NCBI RefSeq assembly: GCF_002077175.1
Contig: NZ_CP014943.1
Span: 4,154,001 to 4,218,000, forward strand
DNA from: Colwellia sp. PAMC 21821
GTDB taxonomy: Bacteria; Pseudomonadota; Gammaproteobacteria; Enterobacterales; Alteromonadaceae
DNA: 64,000 nucleotides
Direction: 5' to 3'
Translations under genes and position numbers: made by a program
Part shown: positions 45,391 to 54,179 of the stretch, one piece after another
How positions within the stretch are numbered: the stretch's first letter is position 1
How the letters are laid out: every line of letters starts with the position of its first letter
Notes under the pieces: generated by a model
Databases searched by the model: none
Seen by the model: the letters and a program-made list of their open reading frames with translations, nothing else
What the model was told of the DNA's origin: nothing

Positions 45391-46533
45391 TTATTTTACT
45401 AATGCAATCACATTATCGTGTGCTTGTTTAGTTGAACCGTCTCTTTTAAATAATAATGGGAAATTAGTTCTTCCTTCTAAAGGCCAGCTATTTAACCAAG
45501 AGTCACCATCAGTAACTCCCCAAAAGGTAACACGATCAATACTGTCGTGATGCTTAAGAAATTGCTGAAAAATTTCGGTATAACGTTTAGCGAATTTAGC
45601 TTCAGCTTCAGGAGGTACGTTACCATCAGGATAAGGATTATTTTCAGGTGTTGCTTTCAATTTTTTAATATCGACATTTGCACCAAAATTATCACGACCT
45701 AAAAAGTCAACGTCAAGCTCTGTAATGTGTAAAGGTAATCCAGTAGCAGCATAAAGGGTTAATGTAGTATCAATTATTTCAGCCGTTGGATTAACCATAC
45801 CCCAATGACCTTGAAGACCAATGCCGTCAATACGAACACCTTTTTGTTGGAAACCTTTGACCATGGCAAGAACCGTGTCTCTTCGCCCAACTCTATTCAT
45901 GCCATAATCGTTATAGATTAAAGTCGCGTCTTTAGGCATTTCTTGGTCAGCAATAATAAAAGCTTGTTCGATAAAGTCATCACCAATAATTTGGTTATAT
46001 AATGATTTGCGTAAAGAGCCATCGTCTTCAATCGCTTCATTAACTACATCCCAAATTTTAATTCTGTCACCATAACGACTAGCAAACATTTTTGCTCGTT
46101 CTCTCATGCGATCAAGTAAAGCTTCTCTAGTTAACAGGTTACCTTCATCATCTTTAAATACCCAATCTGGGGTTTGACTATGCCAAAATAAAACATGACC
46201 TACGGTAGCAATGTTTTCATCAACGCCTAATTGAGCAAATTTATCTGCAATTTCAAAATTGAATTTACCTGGTAAAGGATTAATACGTTCCCATTTCATG
46301 TCGTTATCAAGTGTTATGGCGCTGAAGTTTTCCTTAGCTAACGCTAAAGAAGGGTGATTAGGTGTTGTAAACATTGATGCTCCTAATGTTGCACCCACAA
46401 GAAATTTATCTGCGTAAGCTTCTTTTAATGTTACTTTATTAACAGACTGTGCAGTTGACTTTTCAGAACAACTAAATACACCAATCGCAAGTGTAGCGAT
46501 AACGGCTAAATGAGATATCTTATATATTTTCAT
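45391..46533 (-). CDS. GH10 endo-beta-1,4-xylanase lipoprotein, third copy
   Basis: A single-domain GH10 of 380 residues with lipobox FSC (Cys22), acid/base E166 (WDVVNEAI), nucleophile E272 (ITELDVD) and intact DMKWERIN and GHVLFWHSQ. It is closest in layout to the copy at 27090, and its C-terminal RVTFWGVTDGDSWLNSWPL closely matches the remnant at 53861. It has no binding module. A 17-base dyad similar to the one before the TonB receptor lies about 70 bases upstream. Confidence 0.95.
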   Translation of the reverse strand: MKIYKISHLAVIATLAIGVFSCSEKSTAQSVNKVTLKEAYADKFLVGATLGASMFTTPNHPSLALAKENFSAITLDNDMKWERINPLPGKFNFEIADKFAQLGVDENIATVGHVLFWHSQTPDWVFKDDEGNLLTREALLDRMRERAKMFASRYGDRIKIWDVVNEAIEDDGSLRKSLYNQIIGDDFIEQAFIIADQEMPKDATLIYNDYGMNRVGRRDTVLAMVKGFQQKGVRIDGIGLQGHWGMVNPTAEIIDTTLTLYAATGLPLHITELDVDFLGRDNFGANVDIKKLKATPENNPYPDGNVPPEAEAKFAKRYTEIFQQFLKHHDSIDRVTFWGVTDGDSWLNSWPLEGRTNFPLLFKRDGSTKQAHDNVIALVK

Positions 46534-46600
46534 AAACTTCCTTATAGGTTAAATATGTATTTATTACAGTTATTGGAGAACAAATAATACTACACTCGTT

Positions 46601-46617
46601 ATAGTCAAAAAGACATT
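46601..46617. promoter_or_regulatory. Dyad upstream of the third GH10 gene
   Basis: On the minus strand AATGTCTTTTTGACTAT, which matches 14 of 17 bases of ATTGTCATTTTGACAAT at 32597. The centre lies about 75 bases before the GH10 start, in an AT-rich promoter region. Confidence 0.4.
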
Positions 46618-46799
46618 ATGATTTTAAGTAATTGATGACTATTTATGATGTTTGTAATGAAAATGTGTTTATTTTATGAATAGATGTCTTGAAAAACACC
46701 GCTAATAAAAAATATACGTAACCACTGGTGTTTTGACTAACATCAATGGCTAGGTTTTCATGCATTATGAATATATTTATAGGTGAAATATGATCACTT

Positions 46800-47744
46800 T
46801 TAGTTTAAAAGGTATATTAACAAAGGCAAGGTGATAACAGATATCACCGTAGTTAATACCACCGCAGTAGATGCTTGATGAGAGAGCGTTTTGTATTCCT
46901 CAGCCAACACGCCCAATACCGCAGCACAAGGCATCGCAGCACCTAAAGTTGCTATAAAAACCCACATTGTGTTTACTTGAAACATCGACATCATTAGAAA
47001 TACTACAAAAGGCATTATGACTAATTTGACTGTCGATATGTAGATTGCGGCAAAAGGGTTTTGAGTCATACTTCGACCAAATAAGGCGGTTCCAACAATA
47101 AACATTGCGCAAGGTCCTGCCGCACTACCTAATAGTTTGAGCCCATCTATAAGGCTATTAGGTAACGTAATACTCCAAGCAGATAAAATCAAACCTGCAA
47201 TAATAGAAATAATAAGTGGGTTGAGTAGCGAACGCTTTAACGCTTTAATAGGGGTAAAGTTGTTATCTTGGTGATTAATGTCGTTGTTACTTGTATTACT
47301 TAATTGCAGTAAAAAAGATGATAAAGGTAACAGTATCAGTAAGTCTAATGTCAGCATCAAAGCAAGTGGTACAGACGTCCATCCGCCAACAGTGGCGGCT
47401 AAAACCGGTATCGCAAGAAACCCAATATTGCCATAAACTCCACCTAAACCTAACATAACGCCATGATTAGTCCGCTTCTCAAATAGAAAATAACCAGCTA
47501 CTCCCGAGATTAACATCACAGTTAAAAAAGAAACTAAGTAAGCACTCAAAAAAGGAATATCTATCAAGGTCTCAAAATTAGTGGTAGCAAGCTTTCCTAG
47601 CAGGACTGCAGGTAAAGATAAATACATAACAAAACGTGTAAGGTATTTAAGGCTAATAACACTAACGATTGCATGCTTTTTACAAAAATAGCCCGAACCT
47701 ACCAATGCGAATAATGGAATAATTTTGATCAACGTTTCTAACAT
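46800..47744 (-). CDS. AEC-family (auxin-efflux-carrier-like) transporter
   Basis: A membrane protein of about 314 residues with ten hydrophobic segments. It has the family's two five-helix halves, visible from LPAVLLGKLATT and GVYGNIGFLAIPVL to AAMPCAAVLGVLAEEY. AEC proteins in bacteria carry organic acids such as malate or malonate. It may export or import keto acids from sugar oxidation, but the substrate is unknown. The internal Met at 47744 is taken as the start; the TTG at 47780 gives only an unlikely Gly/Pro-rich extension. Confidence 0.85.
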   Translation of the reverse strand: MLETLIKIIPLFALVGSGYFCKKHAIVSVISLKYLTRFVMYLSLPAVLLGKLATTNFETLIDIPFLSAYLVSFLTVMLISGVAGYFLFEKRTNHGVMLGLGGVYGNIGFLAIPVLAATVGGWTSVPLALMLTLDLLILLPLSSFLLQLSNTSNNDINHQDNNFTPIKALKRSLLNPLIISIIAGLILSAWSITLPNSLIDGLKLLGSAAGPCAMFIVGTALFGRSMTQNPFAAIYISTVKLVIMPFVVFLMMSMFQVNTMWVFIATLGAAMPCAAVLGVLAEEYKTLSHQASTAVVLTTVISVITLPLLIYLLN

Positions 47745-47940
47745 GTAAGTCCCAGGTCCTGGTGTATTGAATGAGTACAAGAAAGTACTTTATATGTACA
47801 AAACGGGCAAATGTGAAATATATGACAATGGGTAAATATATGAAATTTCGCCTCTAAGTAATAATCGGCCTGTATCTCAATAAAACGGATGATTAAAATC
47901 AGAGTGACCCCTAATATTTCATAAAAAGCGTATTTTTGGG

Positions 47941-47994
47941 ATCCAAAACCTCCTGCCGAAATAGGTGTCGGTTCGAGTCCTACTAATGTAGCCA
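47941..47994 (+). other. tRNA 3'-end-like remnant
   Basis: A T-loop-like GGTTCGAGTCC (47970-47980) is followed by a stretch the length of an acceptor strand and by GCCA (47991-47994). A hairpin and T-run follow at 48010-48036. The T-stem has one mismatch, and no matching D-arm or 5' acceptor strand is visible upstream, so this is not a complete tRNA. It looks like the 3' half of a tRNA gene with its terminator, as left at attachment sites of integrated elements. Confidence 0.45.
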
Positions 47995-48009
47995 AGATTA
48001 TATAGAACT

Positions 48010-48036
48010 GCTCTTAATACTAATTAGGGCTTTTTT
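48010..48036 (+). terminator. Terminator behind the tRNA-like remnant
   Basis: GCTCTTAAT, a short loop and ATTAGGGC (one G-T pair and one mismatch) are followed by six T. Confidence 0.55.
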
Positions 48037-48062
48037 ATGATTGAAATGCATCAGAAAAATAA

Positions 48063-48088
48063 GGACTTTAGGCTTGCTGCTAAAGTCC
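48063..48088 (-). terminator. Terminator of the 48108 lipoprotein gene
   Basis: On the minus strand GGACTTTAG, an 8-base loop and CTAAAGTCC are followed by TTATTTTTC, twenty bases after the stop codon. Confidence 0.8.
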
Positions 48089-48107
48089 CTATTTATGATC
48101 TTGTATA

Positions 48108-49307
48108 TTAACCTTTTGTGGCATCTTCCATTGATACATTTCTTTTTTCGTTGCCGTGTCTAAATAATACCAAACGATCGATTGCATGAGCTTTAGATCG
48201 TGCTGATACAAGCACCTGATAAGTGCCGGCTTGTTCGAAGTCTGCGTATATTATATGCGGGTGGTTGTCGTTGGTAGCAGTAGCCCATGTCCATTGATCA
48301 GCTGGGCCGCCGTAGCGATACACTTTGAACCAACCATTGGCACCTGCACCTTCAGGTTCTTCGCCTTTACAGGTATTGGAGTCGTGATCATAAGGGCACA
48401 CGATTGAAGTGCTTGACAGTTCTGCTGCGTAAAACTTAGTACTAACAATTTTTAGCCAACTATCATTCGCATCGGTTGTGCTGTCTCCTGCAGTGATAAG
48501 ATTACGCCATAAAAATTGATAAGTACCAGGATCGTTAATTTGTACATTTAACACCATAACACTTACACCAGGTTCATTATAATAGTCATCACCAATCCAT
48601 TTTATATAACTATCACTTATTGCATCTGCACTATCTACTACCTGCCAGTTTTCTGAAATACTAGGAACTGAACTTAAATCAATACTCACCAAGCCATTTT
48701 TTTCTACATAGATATTGTTATTAGGTGTTGTCGAATGGTCGCAAAGTGCTTCACATATTAGTTCAAGCTTTGTCCAACGGCCTCTAGAGTATGCTGTACT
48801 TTCTCCTTCGGGTATTTTTCCATTGGTGTGAGAGTTAAATTCAACCTGAATTTTTTCTCCATGAATAACTTCAATATTTTTCCATATATGTAATTGCGCG
48901 TTGTAGTCTTTGTCTGTTACAGAATTGGCTTTAACAGGCAATTTTTTTGGGCCAATATTTATGCTGTAAAGACTCTCACCATCTATTTCGGTCAAAGCTG
49001 TAAGCTTCAAGGTATAAATACCACTTTTACCAGCAAAGCTTGATTCAACATTGGCAGTTTTATCTTTATGAAACTTGGCGTTAACCCCTCGACTATGGGT
49101 GTTATCATCAATATATGAAGGGACATACTTCTGTCTATCAGAAGTACTAAGTTCATCGAAATCAGTTATCGCATTTAAGGTGATAATAGGTTGGGATACA
49201 GTTTTATTTTTTACTTTAACCGAAGGTTCTACAGATTGATTTGAACAGCCTATAGAAACAATTAAGCTACTGATAATAAATATGAAATATGTTTTTTTTA
49301 TTAGCAT
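48108..49307 (-). CDS. Lipoprotein with two beta-sandwich domains, unknown function
   Basis: A 399-residue lipoprotein (lipobox IGC, Cys21). Residues of about 40-185 and 215-390 look like two beta-rich, jelly-roll-type domains; the second has a run of aromatic-rich strands (YIKWIGDDYYNEPGVSVM, WLKIVSTKFY, IDRLVLFRHGN). The second resembles carbohydrate-binding or GH115-C-terminal-type domains, and four cysteines in the protein may pair. No catalytic motif is seen. It may be a surface glycan-binding protein that serves the neighbouring hydrolases. The start is supported by a hydrophobic signal only. Confidence 0.6.
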   Translation of the reverse strand: MLIKKTYFIFIISSLIVSIGCSNQSVEPSVKVKNKTVSQPIITLNAITDFDELSTSDRQKYVPSYIDDNTHSRGVNAKFHKDKTANVESSFAGKSGIYTLKLTALTEIDGESLYSINIGPKKLPVKANSVTDKDYNAQLHIWKNIEVIHGEKIQVEFNSHTNGKIPEGESTAYSRGRWTKLELICEALCDHSTTPNNNIYVEKNGLVSIDLSSVPSISENWQVVDSADAISDSYIKWIGDDYYNEPGVSVMVLNVQINDPGTYQFLWRNLITAGDSTTDANDSWLKIVSTKFYAAELSSTSIVCPYDHDSNTCKGEEPEGAGANGWFKVYRYGGPADQWTWATATNDNHPHIIYADFEQAGTYQVLVSARSKAHAIDRLVLFRHGNEKRNVSMEDATKG

Positions 49308-49984
49308 TATAATACTCTGATTTAAGGTTATTCTTTGCTGTTTATTATTTAATGTATACGTTATACTAAATTTTTTTAAAAGGCTAGCGGAAGCACATAA
49401 AAACGTAATGTTATTGTGTTTATTGTTTTTTAACGTTCAATAGTTGCAGTTAGATAGGGAGTTAATAAATAACTTTCTGGTATTCAATTTTGCGAATGTA
49501 AAGTCATCATAAAATGAAATAACGCTTTTTTGAAAACAGTATATGTAGTTTAAGTTTGCTCAACATAAGTACCAAGATCAGAATAAAGCGCTTTGCTAAA
49601 AACGTTAAGTCACTTTTTATTTTATAAAAGTTTGGGTTAAGTGCAACCGTCTTACTATTGAAATAGCTAAGAAGAATTATAAAAAAGTACTGATAGAATA
49701 GAAGGCGTGGCGCATTGTTCATCGTCATTCAGCGCAAAATATAATCGCTGTATTCGATAGAGTATTTGTGAGGCCGTATCGATCATTATTTTAGAATCGA
49801 CAAGAATTCTGATTCGTTCTTTGAATGCCATTGATAAACTTCAAAAGGTTTATGACTTTGTAATACACAGCGTTCTGCTATTAAGAGACTGGATACTCTT
49901 AGGCTGGGCATTAAAGGCAAGGACTTTCAGCGACTATGTCTTTAGCTGGCTGAATCTCCCCCCCCTAATTGAGGAATTGGTTTT
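49308..49984. other. 677-base intergenic region before GH3
   Basis: The left part is AT-rich promoter space for the minus-strand lipoprotein gene. From about 49700 the base composition shifts toward the richer G+C of the following GH3 gene. An open frame runs from about 49770 into the GH3 start without an own start codon (for example LLLRDWILLGWALKART); I cannot identify it. A run of eight C precedes the ribosome site GAGGAATTGG. Confidence 0.35.
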
Positions 49985-52447
49985 ATGTACATGATAAAGA
50001 AAAAGAACATTATTGGCCGAACTGTATTTTTGTGCAGCCTTATGTTTGTAGCCTTGAACACTCACGGGAAAAATTCGGAGCTGTACCTAGATTCTAGCCA
50101 GCCAATAGAAAAAAGAGTGGTTGATCTACTTGCTCGCATGACATTAGAAGAAAAAGTGGCGCAATTGCAAACTATTTGGCATCAGGGGCGCGAACTCGAC
50201 ACGGGATTTGATGCAAAGAAAAATACTGCCAATGGTGAATTTGACGCAAGCCAAGCCAAGCGTATTATGCCCTTAGGGATTGGTCAAATAGCACGTCCGA
50301 GTGAATTCAAAGATCCGCTACAAACAGTCAAATACACCAATGCAATTCAACGTTGGTTAATAAATGAAACAAGATTAGGTATACCTGCCATTTTCCACGA
50401 AGAGGCTCTGCATGGTCATGCGGCTACTCAATCGACTAGCTTTCCCCAAGCCATAGCCTTAGCGAGTACTTGGGATGACGAATTGATTAAAGAAGTTTAC
50501 TCAGCAAGTGCCAAGGAAGTAAGGGCCCGTGGCGGTAACCAAGCTCTTACACCAATATTGGATATCGCTCGTGATCCGCGATGGGGACGAATTGAAGAGA
50601 CCATGGGAGAGGACCCATATCTTATAGCCCAATTAGGCGTTGCGGCGGTAAAAGGTTTTCAGGGAGATGGAGATACTATCCCTCAAGATCGTGTTATCGC
50701 AACATTAAAGCATTTGACCGGGCATGGTCAGCCCAGTGGAGGTATGAACATTGCGCCAGCCCATATTGGTGAACGAGAATTACGTGAGGTGTTTTTATAT
50801 CCATTTGAGGCGGCAGTAACGCTCGCAAATGTGCGGAGCATTATGGCTTCATATAACGAGATTGATGGTATACCTTCTCATGCTAACAAAATGTTGTTAA
50901 CGGATATTTTACGTAAAGAATGGGGCTTCAACGGCCTGTTAGTAAGTGACTATAACGCCATCGCTGAGTTGCTAACCCGCCATCAATTAGGCGGTAGCAA
51001 GGAAGACGTGGCGATGATGGCATTAAACGCTGGGGTGGATGTTGAGATGCCCGATCCAGATGTATATCCATTGTTAACTAGCTTGGTTAAACAAAATCGT
51101 CTTGATGTGAAGCTTATCGACATCTCAGTAACACGCATCCTAAGGGAAAAATTCAATCTAGGCCTTTTCGAATCCCCTTATACTTCTGAAGCAGGTGTTA
51201 ATCAATTTATCGGTAACGATAAACATCGCGCACTAGCACTTAAGACAGCTGAAAAGGCCATGGTGTTGTTAAAAAATGATGGTACTTTGCCACTAAATAT
51301 TAATGACTTTAAAAAAATTGCCGTGATAGGACCACATGCAGATGAAACTTTGCTTGGAGGCTACAGTGATGTACCTCGTCAAACGGTGCCTATTTTAAAT
51401 GGAATTAGGGAAAAATTAAAAGGTAAAGCTGAGGTCAGATTTGCCAAAGGGGCACGTATTACTCAAGATATTCAAGATCCCACGACACTAGCTATTAAAG
51501 CGTCAACATATTCCAAACAACGGTGGGAACAGAATGATGCCAGCTTGGCAGGGCAAGACGACAGCCAACACCTAATTGACGAGGCTGTAAAGCTGACCCT
51601 AGATAGCGATGTTGCGATTCTAGTGGTTGGATCAAATGAAGCGACTTCACGAGAAGCATGGTCGGAAGATCATCTCGGCGACCGGACATCACTTAACCTT
51701 CTAGGTTCACAGGAAGCTCTAATTGAGGCCATACTGGCAACCGGAAAGCCGACTGTTTTAGTGATGACTAATGGTCGCCCGTTAACGCTAGGAAAATTAT
51801 ACGACAAAGCGCCCGCAATCATTGAGGCTTGGTATTTAGGACAAGAAACGGGCACGGCTGTCGCAAATGTATTGTTTGGCGACGTTAATCCAAGTGGTAA
51901 GTTACCACTGACGTTCGTGCGTGATGTGGGGCAGATTCCGCTTTATTACAATTATCGACCATCAGCTAAACGGGGTTATCTGCATGGCGATACTTCTGCA
52001 CAATTTCCTTTTGGATACGGGCTCAGTTACACGTCATTTAAGTATTCAAATTTGACTATTGATGATAGCAAGGCACAAGCCAATGGCGTCATTAAAGCCA
52101 GACTCAGCATAACGAATACAGGGCAATATGATGGCGAGGAAGTAGTGCAATTTTATGTGCGCGACAAATTCGCCTCTGTTACCCGTCCAGTTAAGCAGTT
52201 AAAAGGCTTTAAGCGTGTTGCTTTAAAAACCGGTGAGTCGGCGAAGCTCGAATTTAGCTTGCCGGTAAATATGTTGGCGTTTTACGATGCGCAAATGCAG
52301 TTTATTGTCGAACCTGGAGATATAGAGTTAATGGTGGGAAGTTCATCAAAAGATATCCGACAAAGCCTAGTTTTTAAAGTATCAGGTGATACTAGCGTTA
52401 TCCATCAAGAGCAAAAAGCTTATTTGAGCCAAGTGCAAATATTTTAG
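49985..52447 (+). CDS. GH3 beta-glucosidase/beta-xylosidase
   Basis: An exported GH3 of 820 residues. The N-terminal signal is followed by LLARMTLEEKVAQL and the catalytic barrel (HEEALHG, EETMGEDPYLI) with nucleophile D322 in LLVSDYNAI. The second domain begins at VLLKNDGTLPL, and a C-terminal fibronectin-like domain (TNTGQYDGEEVVQFYV) ends the protein. This three-domain layout is usual for GH3 xylosidases and glucosidases. It probably releases xylose or glucose from oligosaccharides in the periplasm. The gene is visibly less AT-rich than its neighbours, suggesting separate acquisition. It is followed after 180 bases by a GH26 gene. Confidence 0.93.
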   Translation: MYMIKKKNIIGRTVFLCSLMFVALNTHGKNSELYLDSSQPIEKRVVDLLARMTLEEKVAQLQTIWHQGRELDTGFDAKKNTANGEFDASQAKRIMPLGIGQIARPSEFKDPLQTVKYTNAIQRWLINETRLGIPAIFHEEALHGHAATQSTSFPQAIALASTWDDELIKEVYSASAKEVRARGGNQALTPILDIARDPRWGRIEETMGEDPYLIAQLGVAAVKGFQGDGDTIPQDRVIATLKHLTGHGQPSGGMNIAPAHIGERELREVFLYPFEAAVTLANVRSIMASYNEIDGIPSHANKMLLTDILRKEWGFNGLLVSDYNAIAELLTRHQLGGSKEDVAMMALNAGVDVEMPDPDVYPLLTSLVKQNRLDVKLIDISVTRILREKFNLGLFESPYTSEAGVNQFIGNDKHRALALKTAEKAMVLLKNDGTLPLNINDFKKIAVIGPHADETLLGGYSDVPRQTVPILNGIREKLKGKAEVRFAKGARITQDIQDPTTLAIKASTYSKQRWEQNDASLAGQDDSQHLIDEAVKLTLDSDVAILVVGSNEATSREAWSEDHLGDRTSLNLLGSQEALIEAILATGKPTVLVMTNGRPLTLGKLYDKAPAIIEAWYLGQETGTAVANVLFGDVNPSGKLPLTFVRDVGQIPLYYNYRPSAKRGYLHGDTSAQFPFGYGLSYTSFKYSNLTIDDSKAQANGVIKARLSITNTGQYDGEEVVQFYVRDKFASVTRPVKQLKGFKRVALKTGESAKLEFSLPVNMLAFYDAQMQFIVEPGDIELMVGSSSKDIRQSLVFKVSGDTSVIHQEQKAYLSQVQIF

Positions 52448-52625
52448 AAAAGCACCAGTAAAATCAGAAGGAGCTCTATTTGGATATGTAAAAATTTGTA
52501 GGGTTTCTATTTGCGCCAATGGAAAGTACAAATGGGAACCTGAGATTATAGATCAATATAATAGAAAGCTGATTCCTTTGTTAAGCTGACTAATGATAAA
52601 GATAAAGAGAGAGGAAATTATTACC

Positions 52626-53720
52626 ATGAAAGTTAAATTATTGATTCTAATTTTGCTGGTTGCTATTACTAGTTGCCAAAAAATCCCACAACAAGCTATA
52701 GATTCACCTGAGGCAAAACGACCGATTACCTCTACATCTATTGTATCTGAATATATGCCTCGCAAGTACTTTGGTGCAGTACTAGAACCTGAAAGTAAAA
52801 TTATTCACGGAGCTGGTCAGGACGTAGAAAGTTTCAATCACTATTCTTCATTATTTGCTGATGAGCACAAACCACTTATCTACATGACATATGTCAGTAT
52901 TAGCAAAGGGAGTGAGGAAGTTGAGAAATGGAAAAATAAATTAAAAAAAGAAATAGATAGCCAAGTTAAACACAATACAGTTTTACAAATTGGTTTGAGT
53001 TTTACTGGTGGTAATGATAAAGGGAAAGGTCGTGCCGAAGATGCTGCCAATGGTGAATTCGACGAGGCTATTAACCAAATTATACAATCTCTTATTGAGT
53101 TAGATCGTCCTGCGTATTTAAGAATAGGCTACGAGTTTGAAGGCAGTTGGAATGGATATACCCCCAATGCTTATGCTGCTACTTTTAAACGTATAGTGAA
53201 TAAAGCGAGAGCTCAAGGACTTCAAAACACAGCCTATGTCTGGTGCTCTGGCGGAGGTTCTGCAAATTTTATCGACTTCGACGAACTGATGAAATATTAT
53301 CCTGGAGACGAATATGTTGATTGGTGGGGAGTAGATATATTTTCACCAGAAGAAATCACTAACCCTTGGCTTGGTAAATTTTATGCGTTATCTGCAAAAC
53401 ATGGGAAACCGGTGATGATCGGCGAAACAACACCTCGTCATGTAGGTGTTAACGACGGAAAAAAAAGCTGGGACGCTTGGTACGGACCATTTTTTAATAT
53501 GGTTAAACAACATCCTGAAATAAAGGCTATTAGTTATATTAATTGGGATTGGGATTATTGGGCTAAATTTTTAAATTTCCCTTGGCACAATTGGAAAGAC
53601 GCTCGAATTGAAAAGAATCAATATATTAATAAGCACTATGTTAATGAACTTAAAGATCCTATTTGGTTGCATTCACAGCAAACAATGAAGCTTGAAATTT
53701 CGACCCTTAAAGGGGAGTGA
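52626..53720 (+). CDS. GH26 glycoside hydrolase lipoprotein, beta-1,3-xylanase-like
   Basis: A 364-residue lipoprotein (ITSC, Cys17) of the same GH26 group as the gene at 1410: acid/base about E170 in RIGYEFEGSWN and nucleophile about E267 in VMIGETTPR. YVDWWGVDIF and ISYINWDWDYW supply substrate-site tryptophans. Endo-1,3-beta-xylanase is a reasonable guess, mannanase the alternative. The ATG at 52626 is chosen because AGAGAGAGGA precedes it and a canonical lipoprotein signal follows. It is directly downstream of the GH3 gene and upstream of a GH10 remnant. Confidence 0.78.
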   Translation: MKVKLLILILLVAITSCQKIPQQAIDSPEAKRPITSTSIVSEYMPRKYFGAVLEPESKIIHGAGQDVESFNHYSSLFADEHKPLIYMTYVSISKGSEEVEKWKNKLKKEIDSQVKHNTVLQIGLSFTGGNDKGKGRAEDAANGEFDEAINQIIQSLIELDRPAYLRIGYEFEGSWNGYTPNAYAATFKRIVNKARAQGLQNTAYVWCSGGGSANFIDFDELMKYYPGDEYVDWWGVDIFSPEEITNPWLGKFYALSAKHGKPVMIGETTPRHVGVNDGKKSWDAWYGPFFNMVKQHPEIKAISYINWDWDYWAKFLNFPWHNWKDARIEKNQYINKHYVNELKDPIWLHSQQTMKLEISTLKGE

Positions 53721-53731
53721 TTAACTATTTA

Positions 53732-53851
53732 TTACGGATAAATCGGTAGTAACTGTAATGAGTTGAACACTTCGTCATCTTTAACTTCGCCTGTACGAAC
53801 TTTACTACCCAATAGTAGGTTGTTAATTGTACAGGTAATGGTGGCTACTGT
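53732..53851 (-). pseudogene. C-terminal remnant of an unidentified protein
   Basis: On the minus strand an open frame without a start encodes about 38 residues (VATITCTINNLLLGSK, then GEVKDDEVFNSLQ) ending at a stop. The alternation of strands and the codon pattern look like the C-terminal beta-domain of a secreted protein. It breaks off where the GH10 remnant begins, so the two fragments appear joined by a deletion. Confidence 0.35.
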
Positions 53852-53860
53852 TCACAGGTC

Positions 53861-54076
53861 TTCGAAGATGAACTATCGGCGCGGTATAAAGAAATTTTTC
53901 AAACATTTATCGAGCATCAAAAAAGTATTGGTCGCGTTACGTTTTGGGGCGTTGCTGATGGTGATTCTTGGTTAAATGGCTGGCCTTTAAGGAAGAACCA
54001 ATTTCCTGTTATTATTTAATCGCAACGGCCAAGCCAAAAAACACATGATGTGGTATTAGCTTTAGCGTTAAAATAA
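53861..54076 (+). pseudogene. GH10 xylanase C-terminal remnant
   Basis: The frame beginning near FEDELSARYKEIFQTF contains GRVTFWGVADGDSWLNGWPL, an almost exact match to the C-terminus of the GH10 at 45391. Close to its end the frame shifts: the residues LFNRNGQAK occur in the second frame, and the first frame resumes with HDVVLALALK and a stop at 54074-54076. The N-terminal barrel and both catalytic glutamates are missing. It is a dead fragment of a fourth GH10 gene. Confidence 0.85.
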
Positions 54077-54091
54077 TACTAGAGATATATG

Positions 54092-54128
54092 AATAAATGG
54101 CGGGGTTTTAAGTATCCCGCTATTTATT
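54092..54128. terminator. Bidirectional terminator behind the GH10 remnant
   Basis: AATAAATGGCGGG pairs with CCCGCTATTTATT over 13 positions with one wobble, around an 11-base loop. It probably belonged to the lost GH10 gene and now also ends the minus-strand dehydrogenase transcript. Confidence 0.8.
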
Positions 54129-54179
54129 GTACGCATAAGTCATCTTAAAATAGGGGCAACGAACTAATCCCTTAGATTC

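Noticed and set aside
47738..47995. Open frame reading VGLEPTP on the minus strand, 85 codons
   Set aside because: It is the reverse translation of the tRNA-like fragment and the upstream region of the AEC gene. Such peptides are common mis-annotations opposite tRNA ends.
49770..49984. Open frame running into the GH3 start, possible transposase or membrane fragment
   Set aside because: There is no start codon, no recognisable family and the length is compatible with chance. It is kept only as a note on the gap.
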